12,871 nucleotides of DNA from DASYAE01 sp036501535 (GTDB taxonomy: Bacteria > Actinomycetota > Actinomycetes > Streptomycetales > Catenulisporaceae). The notes beneath the pieces are model-generated. The model searched no databases. It was not told the DNA's origin and was given only the letters and a program-made list of their open reading frames with translations. A program made the position numbers and the translations under genes. Position 1 is the stretch's first letter, and each line of letters opens with the position of its first letter. The stretch spans positions 1 through 12,871 of the forward strand of contig DASYAE010000093.1 in assembly GCA_036501535.1 (NCBI GenBank), in the 5' to 3' direction. Below, in pieces: positions 1 to 7,231 of the stretch.

Positions 1-696
1 CGCGCCGAGCGTGACGTGCTGCCCGGACAGATACTGGGAGCTGATGTTCGCCCCCGAGTCGGCTACGAAGTTCCCGGCAAGCTCCGCCCCGATCTTCCCG
101 TATTTGGTGTCGCCGACGGCCTCCAGCATCGTCTTGAGCGATTCGGCCATGGACTTGATCTTCGACACCACCTCGCCGACGACCTCGACCATCCGGTCGA
201 TGTCGACGCCGACCTGCTCGGCCATCTCGGTGAACTTCGCGATCAGTGCCGCGATCCGGGCCGCCTCGGCGGCGTCCGCGGCAGCCGCCGCCGCGTCGGA
301 GATGCCCACGGTGACGACCGTGAGCAGCGCCCCGGCCGCCGAGGCCAGCAGGATCTGCTCGACGATGCTGAGGATCTCCTCGTTGATCGAGTCGACGGTG
401 CTCGCGTAGCCGTCCAGCGACGAGGCCACCTGCTTGAAGTTCGCCAGGCCCTTGGCCACCTGCGCCGACTGGGTCTGCCAGTGCTGGTGGAAGGCGTCCG
501 CGGCGGTGCCGGACCATTCGCTCGCCCCCACCGCCACGACCGCGCCGTTGAGCGAGGTGACCTGGCTCTCGAGCGCGGCGGCCATGCTGGTCCAGTCCTG
601 GGCGATGGTGCGCAGCACCCCGCCGTTGCCGCCCGGCATCGGAAGGCCCAGCATGTCCAGGACCTTCATGATGTCGCCGTTGACGTTCCAGTCCAT
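1..696 (-). CDS. WXG100-type type VII secretion protein, probable effector N-terminus (partial, runs off left edge)
   Basis: An uninterrupted minus-strand reading frame of 232 codons starts at ATG 696-694 and reaches the window edge without a stop. The N-terminal ~100 residues form a WXG100-like helical hairpin with a W-S-G turn at residues 61-63, in the context ASEWSGTAADAF. A hydrophobic Ala/Leu/Val-rich segment follows at about 108-130, then a very Ala-rich helical stretch at 133-150, then amphipathic helices. WXG100 proteins are about 100 residues long. This one is much longer, which is typical of polymorphic-toxin or substrate proteins that use a WXG head for export by an ESX/type VII system and carry their activity at the C-terminus. 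That C-terminus lies outside the window, so no activity can be assigned. The start overlaps the stop of the upstream small gene by one base (TGATG), implying translational coupling and joint export. WXG head confident; toxin role is inference. Confidence 0.8.
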   Translation of the reverse strand, partial: MDWNVNGDIMKVLDMLGLPMPGGNGGVLRTIAQDWTSMAAALESQVTSLNGAVVAVGASEWSGTAADAFHQHWQTQSAQVAKGLANFKQVASSLDGYASTVDSINEEILSIVEQILLASAAGALLTVVTVGISDAAAAAADAAEAARIAALIAKFTEMAEQVGVDIDRMVEVVGEVVSKIKSMAESLKTMLEAVGDTKYGKIGAELAGNFVADSGANISSQYLSGQHVTLGA

Positions 697-1043
697 CAGC
701 GACCGCTCCCCGCGGCCGGCGCGAGCTGCTGCTGGACCGCCACGATGCGCTGCCGCTGCTGTTCCTCGCAGGCCTGATACACCTCGGCCTGGGCGACGAG
801 CTGCTGCCCGCTCTGCTCCCAGAGCGACGCGAGCTGTTCCAGGCCCTGCACCGTGGACTGCGCCATCGATATGTACTTCTCCATCGCCCCGTCGCACGCC
901 CCGAGCAGGCCGAAGGCGTCCGCCACCTGGAAGGCGCCGCCCCCGAAACCGGACGCGGCCTGTCCTAGCTGCGCCCCCTCGTCCATGAACTGCGCGCCCA
1001 TCTGCGCAATCGCAGCAGGGACGGCTGTGAACGAATCCCCCAT
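696..1043 (-). CDS. Small EspC/WXG100-like type VII secretion-associated protein
   Basis: 115-residue, mostly helical protein beginning MGDSFTAVPAAIAQMG. It has no signal peptide or membrane segment and is rich in Ala, Gln and Gly. Its size, helix-Gly-helix pattern and Gln-rich C-terminal helix (about residues 75-108) resemble the EspC/DUF2580 'type VII secretion target' group. I see no strict W-x-G, so the family call is moderate. The frame can be extended upstream to 1136, but ATG 1043-1041 is preferred because AGGGG lies 7-8 nt upstream (minus strand 1055-1051) and the extension is Arg/Pro-rich with no family character. Its TGA stop overlaps the ATG of the long WXG protein, so the two are one transcription unit. 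It probably acts as the small partner that pairs with the longer protein for export, which is inference from the family. Confidence 0.75.
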   Translation of the reverse strand: MGDSFTAVPAAIAQMGAQFMDEGAQLGQAASGFGGGAFQVADAFGLLGACDGAMEKYISMAQSTVQGLEQLASLWEQSGQQLVAQAEVYQACEEQQRQRIVAVQQQLAPAAGSGR

Positions 1044-1504
1044 GATCACACCCCTGATTTGTGATGCGTGAAGCCGACGGGGCGAGAGCCTAGCCCACCC
1101 CGCGCGCCCCGGAGAACTTCCGCAGGCCAATGACATGGTCGGTGTCTTTCGGCCGGTGAGGGGATCCGGAATGTCGTGCCAGCCTGCAATTCCGGCGAAT
1201 CAGGGCACAGCGGTAACCGTCACGCGGCAGGCTAACTCGTGCCCACTCGGCCGCGGCGTCACGCTGCCGTTCCCGACCCTGTGCCGGACGGGCGAGTTCG
1301 GGCCTGCTCATCAACTCCCGCTCACCGCTCCGGCCGCATCCGGGGCCGTTCCGAAGCCATACCGGACCCATTCCGGCGGCTGCCGGGTCTAGCTGCGTGC
1401 AGCTGTATACGTTAGTATTGCCGACGTCGCGACCCCCTGGGCGCGGCGTGCGAGCAGCCGTCGGAACCTCGAGGGCGCCGAGGACATCGAGAGGAGACCC
1501 GCCG
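1044..1504. other. Divergent intergenic region between the secretion unit and tcuA
   Basis: 461 bases with no convincing gene. An open frame at 1135-1392 lacks the G/C-rich third codon position seen in every real gene here. The region should hold promoters in both directions. Leftward, TAGGCT (minus strand, 1092-1087) is a possible -10 for the secretion pair, but no good -35 stands before it. Rightward, TAGTAT at 1413-1418 is a plausible -10 for tcuA, again without a clear -35. The CAGCTGTATAC operator-like element at 1400-1410 lies beside it. If transcription starts just after TAGTAT, the tcuA leader is about 80 nt and GC-rich. I see no tRNA, riboswitch or repeat array. Confidence 0.6.
1400..1420 (+). 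promoter_or_regulatory. Putative operator 1 (upstream of tcuA)
   Basis: CAGCTGTATAC at 1400-1410 matches the elements at 4378-4388 and 10949-10959 in all but one or two positions. A second, weaker hexamer (GTATTG, 1415-1420) begins exactly 10 bp after the first GTATAC (1405-1410), so both would face the same side of the helix. A possible -10 (TAGTAT, 1413-1418) overlaps the second hexamer, as expected for a repressor site. The regulator is not in the window. A GTATAC core is known from several GntR/FadR-type operators, but the family assignment is a guess. Confidence 0.5.
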
Positions 1505-3103
1505 GTGATCGACCCTGGCTCCGCCGGCCCGGCTCCCGCCGCCCCGGACCCCGGGCACCGGGCCCGGCCGGCCGCGAGTTCGACCACCGGCGTCATCGAC
1601 GGCCGGGCGGGCGGGCCCGGTCCCGAGGCGCACGGCGCTGCCGCCGCCTCGACACCCTCGGGCGCCGGTGCCGGCGCGGGGGCCGGCGCCGCCGCCCCGC
1701 CGGCGTGGTCGCGAGAGCTGTGGGACGTGGTCGTCGTCGGCGGCGGAAACGCGGCGGTCGTGGCGGCGATGGCGGCCAACGACCTCGGTGCGCGGGTGCT
1801 GATCCTGGAGCGCGCCCCGCAGCACATGCGCGGCGGCAACAGCCGGCACACGCGCAACATCCGCTGCGTGCACCACGGCGGCGCGTTCGTGACCGGCAGC
1901 TACCCGTTCGAGGAGCTGTGGGGCGACCTGTGCCAGGTGGGGGAGGGGCCCAACGACGAGCGCCTGGCCGAGTACACCGTGCGCGACTCCGAGAGCGTGC
2001 CGGCCTGGATGGAGGCGCACGGCGCGCGCTGGCAGCAGCCGCTGGCCGGGACCCTGCACCTCGGGCGCACCAACCGGTTCTTCCTGGGCGGCGGCAAGGC
2101 CCTGCTGAACTCGTACTACCGCGGGATCGCCGGGCGGCCCGGCATCACCGTCGGCTACGACGCGAAGGTCGAGGAGCTGGGCTTCGCCGGGGACCGCTGC
2201 GAGACGCTGGCCGTGAGCTTCGGCGGCGCGCTGCACCGCGTGCGCACGCGGGCCGTCGTCTGCGCCAGCGGCGGGTTCGAGGCCAACATCGACTGGCTGC
2301 GCCGGTACTGGGGCGACGCCGCCGAGCGGTACATCATCCGCGGCACGCCGTACAACGACGGCCACATCCTGGGCCGGCTCTACGAGGCCGGCGCCGCCCG
2401 CGCCGGGCAGGAGCGCGGCTTCCACGCGATCGCCGTCGACGCACGCTCGCCCCGGTTCGACGGCGGCATCGCCACCCGGCTGGACTGCATCCCGTTCGGC
2501 ATCGTGGTGGACCGGTCCGGCCGCCGCTTCCACGACGAGGGCGAGAACATCTGGCCGAAGTGCTACGCGCACTGGGGAGCGCGCATCGCCGTGCAGCCGG
2601 AGCAGACCGCGATCGCGCTGTGGGACGACCAGGTGGCAGACCTCTTCCTACCCCCGATGTACGGACTCGTCTGCGCGGACTCGATCGCCCAACTGGCCGA
2701 CAAGGTCGGCATCGAACCGGCGGCCCTCACTCGGACGGTCGAGGAGTACAACCGCGCCGTCGTCCCGGGAATGCACTTCGACCACCGCGTGCTCGATGAC
2801 TGTCACACAGATGGCCTCACACCACCCAAATCGCACTGGGCGCAGCAGCTGGAGAAGCCGCCCTTCTGCGCGGTGGTCATGCGGCCCGGCATCACGTTCA
2901 CCTATATGGGGGTGGCCATAGAGCCGGACGCGCGGATCCGGCGGCAGGACGACACGCCGTTCGCGAACGTCTTCGCGGCCGGCGAGATCATGTCCGGGAA
3001 CGTGCTGAGCACCGGCTACCTCGCCGGATTCGGCATGACGATCGGCACCGTGTGGGGCCGCCGGGCCGGAACGGAGGCCGCGCGCCATGCTCTCGGGAAC
3101 TGA
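1505..3103 (+). CDS. tcuA: FAD-dependent tricarballylate dehydrogenase-like flavoprotein TcuA
   Basis: Member of the fumarate reductase/succinate dehydrogenase flavoprotein family, closest by eye to TcuA, which oxidises tricarballylate to cis-aconitate using FAD. The FAD Rossmann motif VVVVGGGNAA spans about residues 75-84 and continues into ILERAP and GGNSRHTRNIRC. The C-terminal FAD-binding segment NVFAAGEIMSGN...GYLAGFG sits near 488-510. The GTG start at 1505 is chosen because AGGAG (1492-1496) lies 8 nt upstream. The frame extends further 5' (to 1397) without a ribosome site, through the operator. From this start the protein is 532 residues, including an unusual ~70-residue Ala/Pro/Gly-rich N-terminal tail before the fold. 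It overlaps tcuB by 17 bases, and TcuB is expected to reoxidise its FADH2. The true substrate may be another polycarboxylate, given the neighbouring 4-oxalomesaconate genes. Confidence 0.88.
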   Translation: MIDPGSAGPAPAAPDPGHRARPAASSTTGVIDGRAGGPGPEAHGAAAASTPSGAGAGAGAGAAAPPAWSRELWDVVVVGGGNAAVVAAMAANDLGARVLILERAPQHMRGGNSRHTRNIRCVHHGGAFVTGSYPFEELWGDLCQVGEGPNDERLAEYTVRDSESVPAWMEAHGARWQQPLAGTLHLGRTNRFFLGGGKALLNSYYRGIAGRPGITVGYDAKVEELGFAGDRCETLAVSFGGALHRVRTRAVVCASGGFEANIDWLRRYWGDAAERYIIRGTPYNDGHILGRLYEAGAARAGQERGFHAIAVDARSPRFDGGIATRLDCIPFGIVVDRSGRRFHDEGENIWPKCYAHWGARIAVQPEQTAIALWDDQVADLFLPPMYGLVCADSIAQLADKVGIEPAALTRTVEEYNRAVVPGMHFDHRVLDDCHTDGLTPPKSHWAQQLEKPPFCAVVMRPGITFTYMGVAIEPDARIRRQDDTPFANVFAAGEIMSGNVLSTGYLAGFGMTIGTVWGRRAGTEAARHALGN

Positions 3104-4259
3104 CCCCGCCGCCGTCCCATCCCCGCCGCCGGTCGAGGGACGCACCAGGCTCCACCTTCTGGTCGAGGACGCCGTCCAGCAGCTGAACATCTGCAACGCC
3201 TGCCGCTACTGCGAAGGGCTCTGCGCGGTGTTCCCGGCCCTGGAGCGGCGCCGGGTGCTCGACGGCGGCGACATCAGCCAGATCGCCAACCTCTGCCACG
3301 ACTGCCGGGCCTGCTTCGACGCGTGCATGTACACCGCGCCGCACGAGTTCGACCTCAACATCCCGAAGGTCCTCTCGGCGGTCCGGGTGGAGGACTACCG
3401 CCGCTACGTCTGGCCGCGCTCGGCGCCCCGGCTGCTGTCCGGCTGGCGCGGGATCGTCTCCTCGGCCGTCGCCTCGTGCGCGGTCGTCGCCGCGGTCGCC
3501 GCGGCGCACGCCGGCATCAGCGGCCTGACCGCGTACCACGAGACGCCGCAGTCGCCGTACGAGCTGATCCCGTACCCGGTGCTGTTGCTGCTGATCCTGC
3601 TGCCGGCGTGCTTCTCGGTGGTCGTCATGGCCGCGGCCGGGCGCGCCTACTGGCGCGAGATCGGCCCACCGCCGCGGCAACTGTCGTCCGGCGCCGTGCT
3701 CAGTGCCCTGCTCGACGGCCTGAGACTGCGATATCTGCGCGGCGGCGGCGTCGACTGCTACTACCCGGAGGACGAGCGCCCTTCACCAGCGCGCCGACGA
3801 CTTCACATGCTTGTTGTCTACGGCTTCATGCTCTGTGTTGTGTCGACGGCGGCCGCGGGCGTGCTCCAGGACATCATGGGATCGCAGCCGCCTTATCCCT
3901 GGCTGTCGGTCCCGGTGATCAGCGGCACGGTCGGCGGCGTCGGGCTGCTCGCCGGCTGCGTGGGCCTGATCGAGCTCAAGCGCCGCTCGTCGCCGGTGAC
4001 CAGCTTCGCCGCGATGACCGTCAAGGACTACGGATTCCTGTTCTCCCTGGCCTTCCTGGCGCTCTCGGGCATGCTGGTGCTGCTGACCCGGGACACTGCC
4101 GCCTTCGGCGTCATGTTCCTCGTGCACTTCGCCGCGGTCGCGATGACCTTCGGCGCCGCGCCCTACAGCAAGTTCGTGCACCTGATATTCCGGTACCTGG
4201 CCCTCGTGCGCGACCGCATCGAGGCGCAGCCGCCGGTGCGGGCGGGCGGATCGAAGTGA
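3087..4259 (+). CDS. tcuB: TcuB-like iron-sulfur/membrane electron-transfer protein
   Basis: 390-residue partner of TcuA. In the tricarballylate system TcuB takes electrons from reduced TcuA and passes them to the membrane quinone pool. Two ferredoxin-type CxxCxxCxxxC motifs are present, at Cys36/39/42/46 and Cys70/73/76/80, each expected to bind a [4Fe-4S] cluster. About six hydrophobic membrane spans follow, near residues 122-142, 164-184, 240-260, 274-294, 314-334 and 340-357. Histidines in or near them (for example 240, 347, 365) could bind heme. The ATG at 3087 has GGAGG at 3073-3077 and lies 17 bases inside tcuA, so translation is coupled. The length is normal for the family. The usual tcu companions, MFS transporter TcuC and LysR regulator TcuR, are absent from the window, so the dehydrogenase module has been placed in a different pathway. 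Confidence 0.9.
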   Translation: MLSGTDPAAVPSPPPVEGRTRLHLLVEDAVQQLNICNACRYCEGLCAVFPALERRRVLDGGDISQIANLCHDCRACFDACMYTAPHEFDLNIPKVLSAVRVEDYRRYVWPRSAPRLLSGWRGIVSSAVASCAVVAAVAAAHAGISGLTAYHETPQSPYELIPYPVLLLLILLPACFSVVVMAAAGRAYWREIGPPPRQLSSGAVLSALLDGLRLRYLRGGGVDCYYPEDERPSPARRRLHMLVVYGFMLCVVSTAAAGVLQDIMGSQPPYPWLSVPVISGTVGGVGLLAGCVGLIELKRRSSPVTSFAAMTVKDYGFLFSLAFLALSGMLVLLTRDTAAFGVMFLVHFAAVAMTFGAAPYSKFVHLIFRYLALVRDRIEAQPPVRAGGSK

Positions 4260-4329
4260 CGGGGCAGTGACCTGTGAATCCACCATGTGATATACCGGCG
4301 CTTTCGACACTCTGAGAGGCGTGATCTCA

Positions 4330-4359
4330 TTGACTCTGTTCCACCATTCTCACTACGAT
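4330..4359 (+). promoter_or_regulatory. Promoter of the hydrolase/decarboxylase/ligJK operon
   Basis: TTGACT (4330-4335) and TACGAT (4354-4359), separated by 18 bp, form a sigma-70/HrdB-like promoter within the 165-base gap after tcuB. The start of transcription would fall near 4366, giving a leader of about 60 nt. It lies directly beside the putative operator at 4363-4395, which would then cover the transcription start. A short inverted repeat (TGAGA 4313-4317 / TCTCA 4325-4329) abuts the -35; it is too weak to call a terminator for tcuB. Confidence 0.55.
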
Positions 4360-4362
4360 GTT

Positions 4363-4395
4363 GTATGCAGCCATCGACAGCGGTATGCATCGCTG
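4363..4395 (+). promoter_or_regulatory. Putative operator 2 (upstream of the seven-gene operon)
   Basis: CAGCGGTATGC (4378-4388) is the counterpart of operators 1 and 3. A second GTATGC hexamer lies at 4363-4368, exactly 20 bp (two helical turns) before the GTATGC at 4383-4388. The right element is flanked by inverted arms CAGCG (4378-4382) and CGCTG (4391-4395), similar to the CAGCGG/CCGCTG arms of operator 3. Its place just downstream of the -10 suggests repression. Binding is inferred from repetition of the motif only. Confidence 0.55.
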
Positions 4396-4424
4396 CCTCG
4401 CGGTAATCGGAGGAGCGCGAGCCG

Positions 4425-5270
4425 ATGATCGACATCCACCCCCACGTCATCTCGCGGGACACGGCCGGGTACCCGCTCGCCCCGCTCGGCGGCAAGCAGT
4501 CCGCCTGGTCGCAGGAGCGGCCCGCTGACACCGAGCAGCTGCTCGCGCAGATGGACCAGGCCGGCATCGAGCGCGCCGCGCTGGTCCAGGCGGCCACCGC
4601 CTACGGCAACGACAACAGCTATGTGGCCGACTCCGTCGACGCGCATCCCGACCGCTTCACCGGCGTGTGTACGGTGGACGTGATCGCCGAGGACGCGATC
4701 GCGAAGCTCGGGTACTGGCTCGAGGAGCGCGGCCTGTCCGGAGTGCGGCTGTTCACCTCCGGCTCGACCATGACCGGCCAGGCGGACTGGATGACCGACG
4801 AGGCGGCCCGGCCGGCCTGGGCCTACCTGGAGAAGCACCGGGTGCCGGTCAGCGTCCAGATGCGGCCGCCGGGGATCCCCCAGGTGCGCACGGTGCTGGA
4901 GGCCTTCCCGCAGCTGCGGATCGTGGTCGACAACGCCGCCCGGGTCGAGACCGCCGGCGGCCCGCCCTACCCCGCGGCCTCAGCGCTGTTCGACCTCGCG
5001 ACCGCCGGCGAGGTCTATGTCAAGGTCACGACCAACACCCTGCGACGCGCGGAGAAGGAGGCCGGCGGCGCCGCGGCGTTCATGCGCGTGCTCTGCGACC
5101 GCATCGGCTCGCAGCGCGTCGCGTGGGGCTCGGACTACCCGGCCATGGACGGAGAGCTGAAGGACCTCGTCGCGTTCGGCGAACGGTGCACGGCTAGCCT
5201 GTCGCCGGACGAGCGCGCCGACGTCTTCGGCGGTACCGCCGCACGGCTGTATCCGGCGCTGGCCGCCTAG
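4425..5270 (+). CDS. LigI-like amidohydrolase family protein A (possible pyrone/lactone hydrolase)
   Basis: 281-residue TIM-barrel protein of the Amidohydro_2 (PF04909) group that includes 2-pyrone-4,6-dicarboxylate hydrolase LigI, which makes 4-oxalomesaconate and acts without a metal. Seen in the sequence: an N-terminal HxH (His5, His7 in DIHPH), RLFTSGS near 108-114, and WGSDYPA at 234-240 with the family catalytic Asp237. At the strand-6 position, where relatives read LDH, this protein reads VDN (Asp169-Asn170), so a normally conserved His is replaced by Asn. Amidohydrolase B (7267-8124) keeps that His but loses the Asp. The ATG at 4425 has GGAGGAG (4409-4415) 9 nt upstream. It is first gene of the operon. 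Making the 4-oxalomesaconate that ligJ downstream consumes would fit, but that reaction is inferred. Confidence 0.82.
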   Translation: MIDIHPHVISRDTAGYPLAPLGGKQSAWSQERPADTEQLLAQMDQAGIERAALVQAATAYGNDNSYVADSVDAHPDRFTGVCTVDVIAEDAIAKLGYWLEERGLSGVRLFTSGSTMTGQADWMTDEAARPAWAYLEKHRVPVSVQMRPPGIPQVRTVLEAFPQLRIVVDNAARVETAGGPPYPAASALFDLATAGEVYVKVTTNTLRRAEKEAGGAAAFMRVLCDRIGSQRVAWGSDYPAMDGELKDLVAFGERCTASLSPDERADVFGGTAARLYPALAA

Positions 5271-5307
5271 CCGCCCGCCCATCCCGGCCTGATCAGAGAG
5301 GGAACAG

Positions 5308-6204
5308 ATGCGCAAGCTGTCCATCGTGCTCGGCGACTATCCGCACACTGAGCCGCTGCGGGACGGACGGGTCACCAGCGACCTCATCGAACTCGAATTC
5401 GTCCACTACGACACGGTCAGCGACTCCTTCGACGCCATGGTGCAGGACCAGGCCTTCGACGTGGGCGAGATGGCCGTCGGCGCGTTCATGCAGGGGCGCG
5501 CCGCCGGCAAGCCGATCGCGCTGCTCCCGGTCGTCGCGGTCGGCGGGTTCCACCACGGGCGGCTCTTCTACTGGGCCGAGAGCGGACCGGTCGGCCCCGC
5601 CGACCTGGCCGGCAACGCGCTGGCGATCCGCTCCTACAGCCAGACCACCGGCCTGTGGATCCGCGGCATCCTCGAGGAGCAGTACGGGGTCGATCTCAGC
5701 GCACTGCGCTGGGTCACGCTGGAGGGCTCGCACGCCGCCGAGTACCACGACCCGCCGAACGTGACCCGGGCGCCGGAGGGCAGCACCCTGATGAGCCTGC
5801 TGCGAGGAGGGGACGTCGTCGCGGCCGCGCTGGGCCGGGCCGGCGCGCAGGGCACGGCGACCGTCATCGCCGACGTGCAGGACGCGGAGGACGCCTGGTT
5901 CAAGGCGAACCGGACGGTCGGCATCAACCACATGGTGTGCGTGAAGCAGGAGATCGCCGACGACGAGCAGCTCACGCTCGAGCTGTACCGGATGCTGTGC
6001 GCCGCGCACGAACTGGCCCTCGGCCCGCAGGATCAGCGCTCGATGCGCCCGGGCATCCCCGGCGTCGTGCGGGAGGGCGTGGACCGGGTCCGCCCGGCCC
6101 TGGAGATCGCGGCGCGCTACGCGACCCATCAGGGCCTCGTGTCCGAGCAGCCGGACGTCGATTCGCTGTTCCCGGCCTACCTGGTGCAGAAGGAGACCCG
6201 ATGA
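5308..6204 (+). CDS. 4,5-dihydroxyphthalate decarboxylase-like protein A
   Basis: 298-residue protein of the 4,5-dihydroxyphthalate decarboxylase family, whose fold is that of type-II periplasmic binding proteins (NMT1/SsuA-like). There is no signal peptide: it starts MRKLSIVLGDYPHTEPL, which suggests a cytoplasmic protein rather than an exported binding protein. Family-like landmarks are FDVGEMAVGAFM (50-61), the Pro-rich LLPV and GGFHHGR segment (72-85), DLAGNALAIRSYSQTTG (99-115) and the ILEEQYGVDL block (121-130). It shares these blocks with the next gene, so the two are paralogs, but it is shorter in the C-terminal half. The ATG at 5308 follows AGAGAGGGAA, and the gap from the preceding gene is 37 bases. 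A decarboxylation step on a polycarboxylated intermediate is the family expectation; the substrate is unknown. The alternative is a non-enzymatic binding protein. Confidence 0.78.
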   Translation: MRKLSIVLGDYPHTEPLRDGRVTSDLIELEFVHYDTVSDSFDAMVQDQAFDVGEMAVGAFMQGRAAGKPIALLPVVAVGGFHHGRLFYWAESGPVGPADLAGNALAIRSYSQTTGLWIRGILEEQYGVDLSALRWVTLEGSHAAEYHDPPNVTRAPEGSTLMSLLRGGDVVAAALGRAGAQGTATVIADVQDAEDAWFKANRTVGINHMVCVKQEIADDEQLTLELYRMLCAAHELALGPQDQRSMRPGIPGVVREGVDRVRPALEIAARYATHQGLVSEQPDVDSLFPAYLVQKETR

Positions 6205-7211
6205 CCGAGCCGACACCGACTGAGCCAGCACAGACCGAGCCGACGCCGCTGACATTCGCCGTCGCACAGTACCCGCACACCCGGCAGCTCACGCAGGGTC
6301 CTGTCACAACCCGGTCCGGCCTGACCCTCGCGCCGGTCACCGTCAAACCCATCATCGCCGCCTTCCGCCGGATGATCCGCGACCTCGAGTTCGACGTCTG
6401 CGAGGTCGCCGTCACCACGTACCTGGTCGCCCGCGAGGCCGGCATCCCGATCATCGCGCTGCCGGTCTTCCTCAACCGCAAGTTCCATCACGGCGACGTC
6501 ATGTGCCGCCCCGGCAGCGGCATCACCGGCCCCAAGGACCTCGAGGGCCGCAAGGTCGGCGTGCGGGCCTACTCGGTGACCACCGGCGCGTGGGTGCGCG
6601 GCATCCTGCACGAGCAGTTCGGCGTCGACCTCGACAGCATCACCTGGCTCGTCGACGACGAGGAGCACGTCGAGTCGCTTCAGCTGCCCGGCAACGTGCA
6701 GCACGTCGGCGCGGGCACCTCGGTCGCGCAGCTCTTCAACGAGGGCGGGATCGACGCGGCGCTCTCCGGCCGGGCCGGGATCGGCCGCACCGGCGCCCCG
6801 ACCGAGGGCTGGGACCGCGCCCCCGCGACGAGCGCCGAGGCGTACCCGCTGTTCGAGAAGGCGGCGCAGCTGCAGCGCGACTGGTTCGCGCAGACCGGCT
6901 GCTACCCGATCCACGGCGTGCTGACCGTCAAGGCGGCCACCGTCGCCCGGCACCCGGAGCTCGTCGCAGACCTCTGGCAGCTGTTCACCGACGCCAAGGC
7001 CGACCTCCTGCGCCGGATCGAGGATCCCGCCGACACCGACGCGGACGTGGTCCGATACCGTGCGCAGCGTGACATCGTCGGGCCGGATCCGCTGCCCTTC
7101 GGCCTCGAGGCGAACCGCCCGAGCATCGAGGCGATCATCCGCTTCAGCCACGACCAGGGCCTGCTGGCCGGCCGGCCAGAGCCGGAGGCCGTGTTCGTCG
7201 CGGTGGACTGA
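6201..7211 (+). CDS. 4,5-dihydroxyphthalate decarboxylase-like protein B
   Basis: 336-residue paralog of the preceding gene. Matching blocks are AQYPHTRQL (22-30), FDVCEVAVTTYL (64-75), ALPVFLNRKFHHGD (86-99), DLEGRKVGVRAYSVTTG (113-129) and ILHEQFGVDL (135-144). Unlike protein A it keeps the fuller C-terminal half, including the W-F-x-Q-T-G-C-Y-P-I-H-G stretch that resembles the family's conserved TG-x-x-P-I segment. Residues 2-16 are a Thr-Glu-Pro-rich repeat not expected in the family fold. The start ATG overlaps the previous stop (ATGA, 4 bp), so the two are translationally coupled and may form a heteromeric enzyme. There is no signal peptide. The true first residue could lie a little inside the TEP repeat, but no better ribosome site is visible. 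The role as decarboxylase is by family; the substrate is not determined. Confidence 0.78.
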   Translation: MTEPTPTEPAQTEPTPLTFAVAQYPHTRQLTQGPVTTRSGLTLAPVTVKPIIAAFRRMIRDLEFDVCEVAVTTYLVAREAGIPIIALPVFLNRKFHHGDVMCRPGSGITGPKDLEGRKVGVRAYSVTTGAWVRGILHEQFGVDLDSITWLVDDEEHVESLQLPGNVQHVGAGTSVAQLFNEGGIDAALSGRAGIGRTGAPTEGWDRAPATSAEAYPLFEKAAQLQRDWFAQTGCYPIHGVLTVKAATVARHPELVADLWQLFTDAKADLLRRIEDPADTDADVVRYRAQRDIVGPDPLPFGLEANRPSIEAIIRFSHDQGLLAGRPEPEAVFVAVD

Positions 7212-7231
7212 GCACCTGCACTGAGATCCCG

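Noticed and set aside
1135..1392. 85-codon plus-strand open frame in the divergent intergenic region
   Set aside because: No ribosome site, third codon positions are not G/C-rich as in real genes here, and no recognisable protein.
1090..1860. Minus-strand open frame of 256 codons spanning the intergenic region and the 5' part of tcuA
   Set aside because: Covers the tcuA N-terminus in antisense, is low-complexity, and has no supporting start signal or homology by eye.
1412..2572. Long minus-strand open frame (386 codons) opposite tcuA
   Set aside because: Shadow of the GC-rich tcuA codons; Arg/Ala/Gly/Val-rich composition with no family resemblance, whereas the plus strand encodes a clear flavoprotein.
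4285..4296. Extra operator half-site (GATATACC) after tcuB
   Set aside because: Only a partial match to the GTATAC core with no CAGC flank and no paired hexamer; left out of the operator set.
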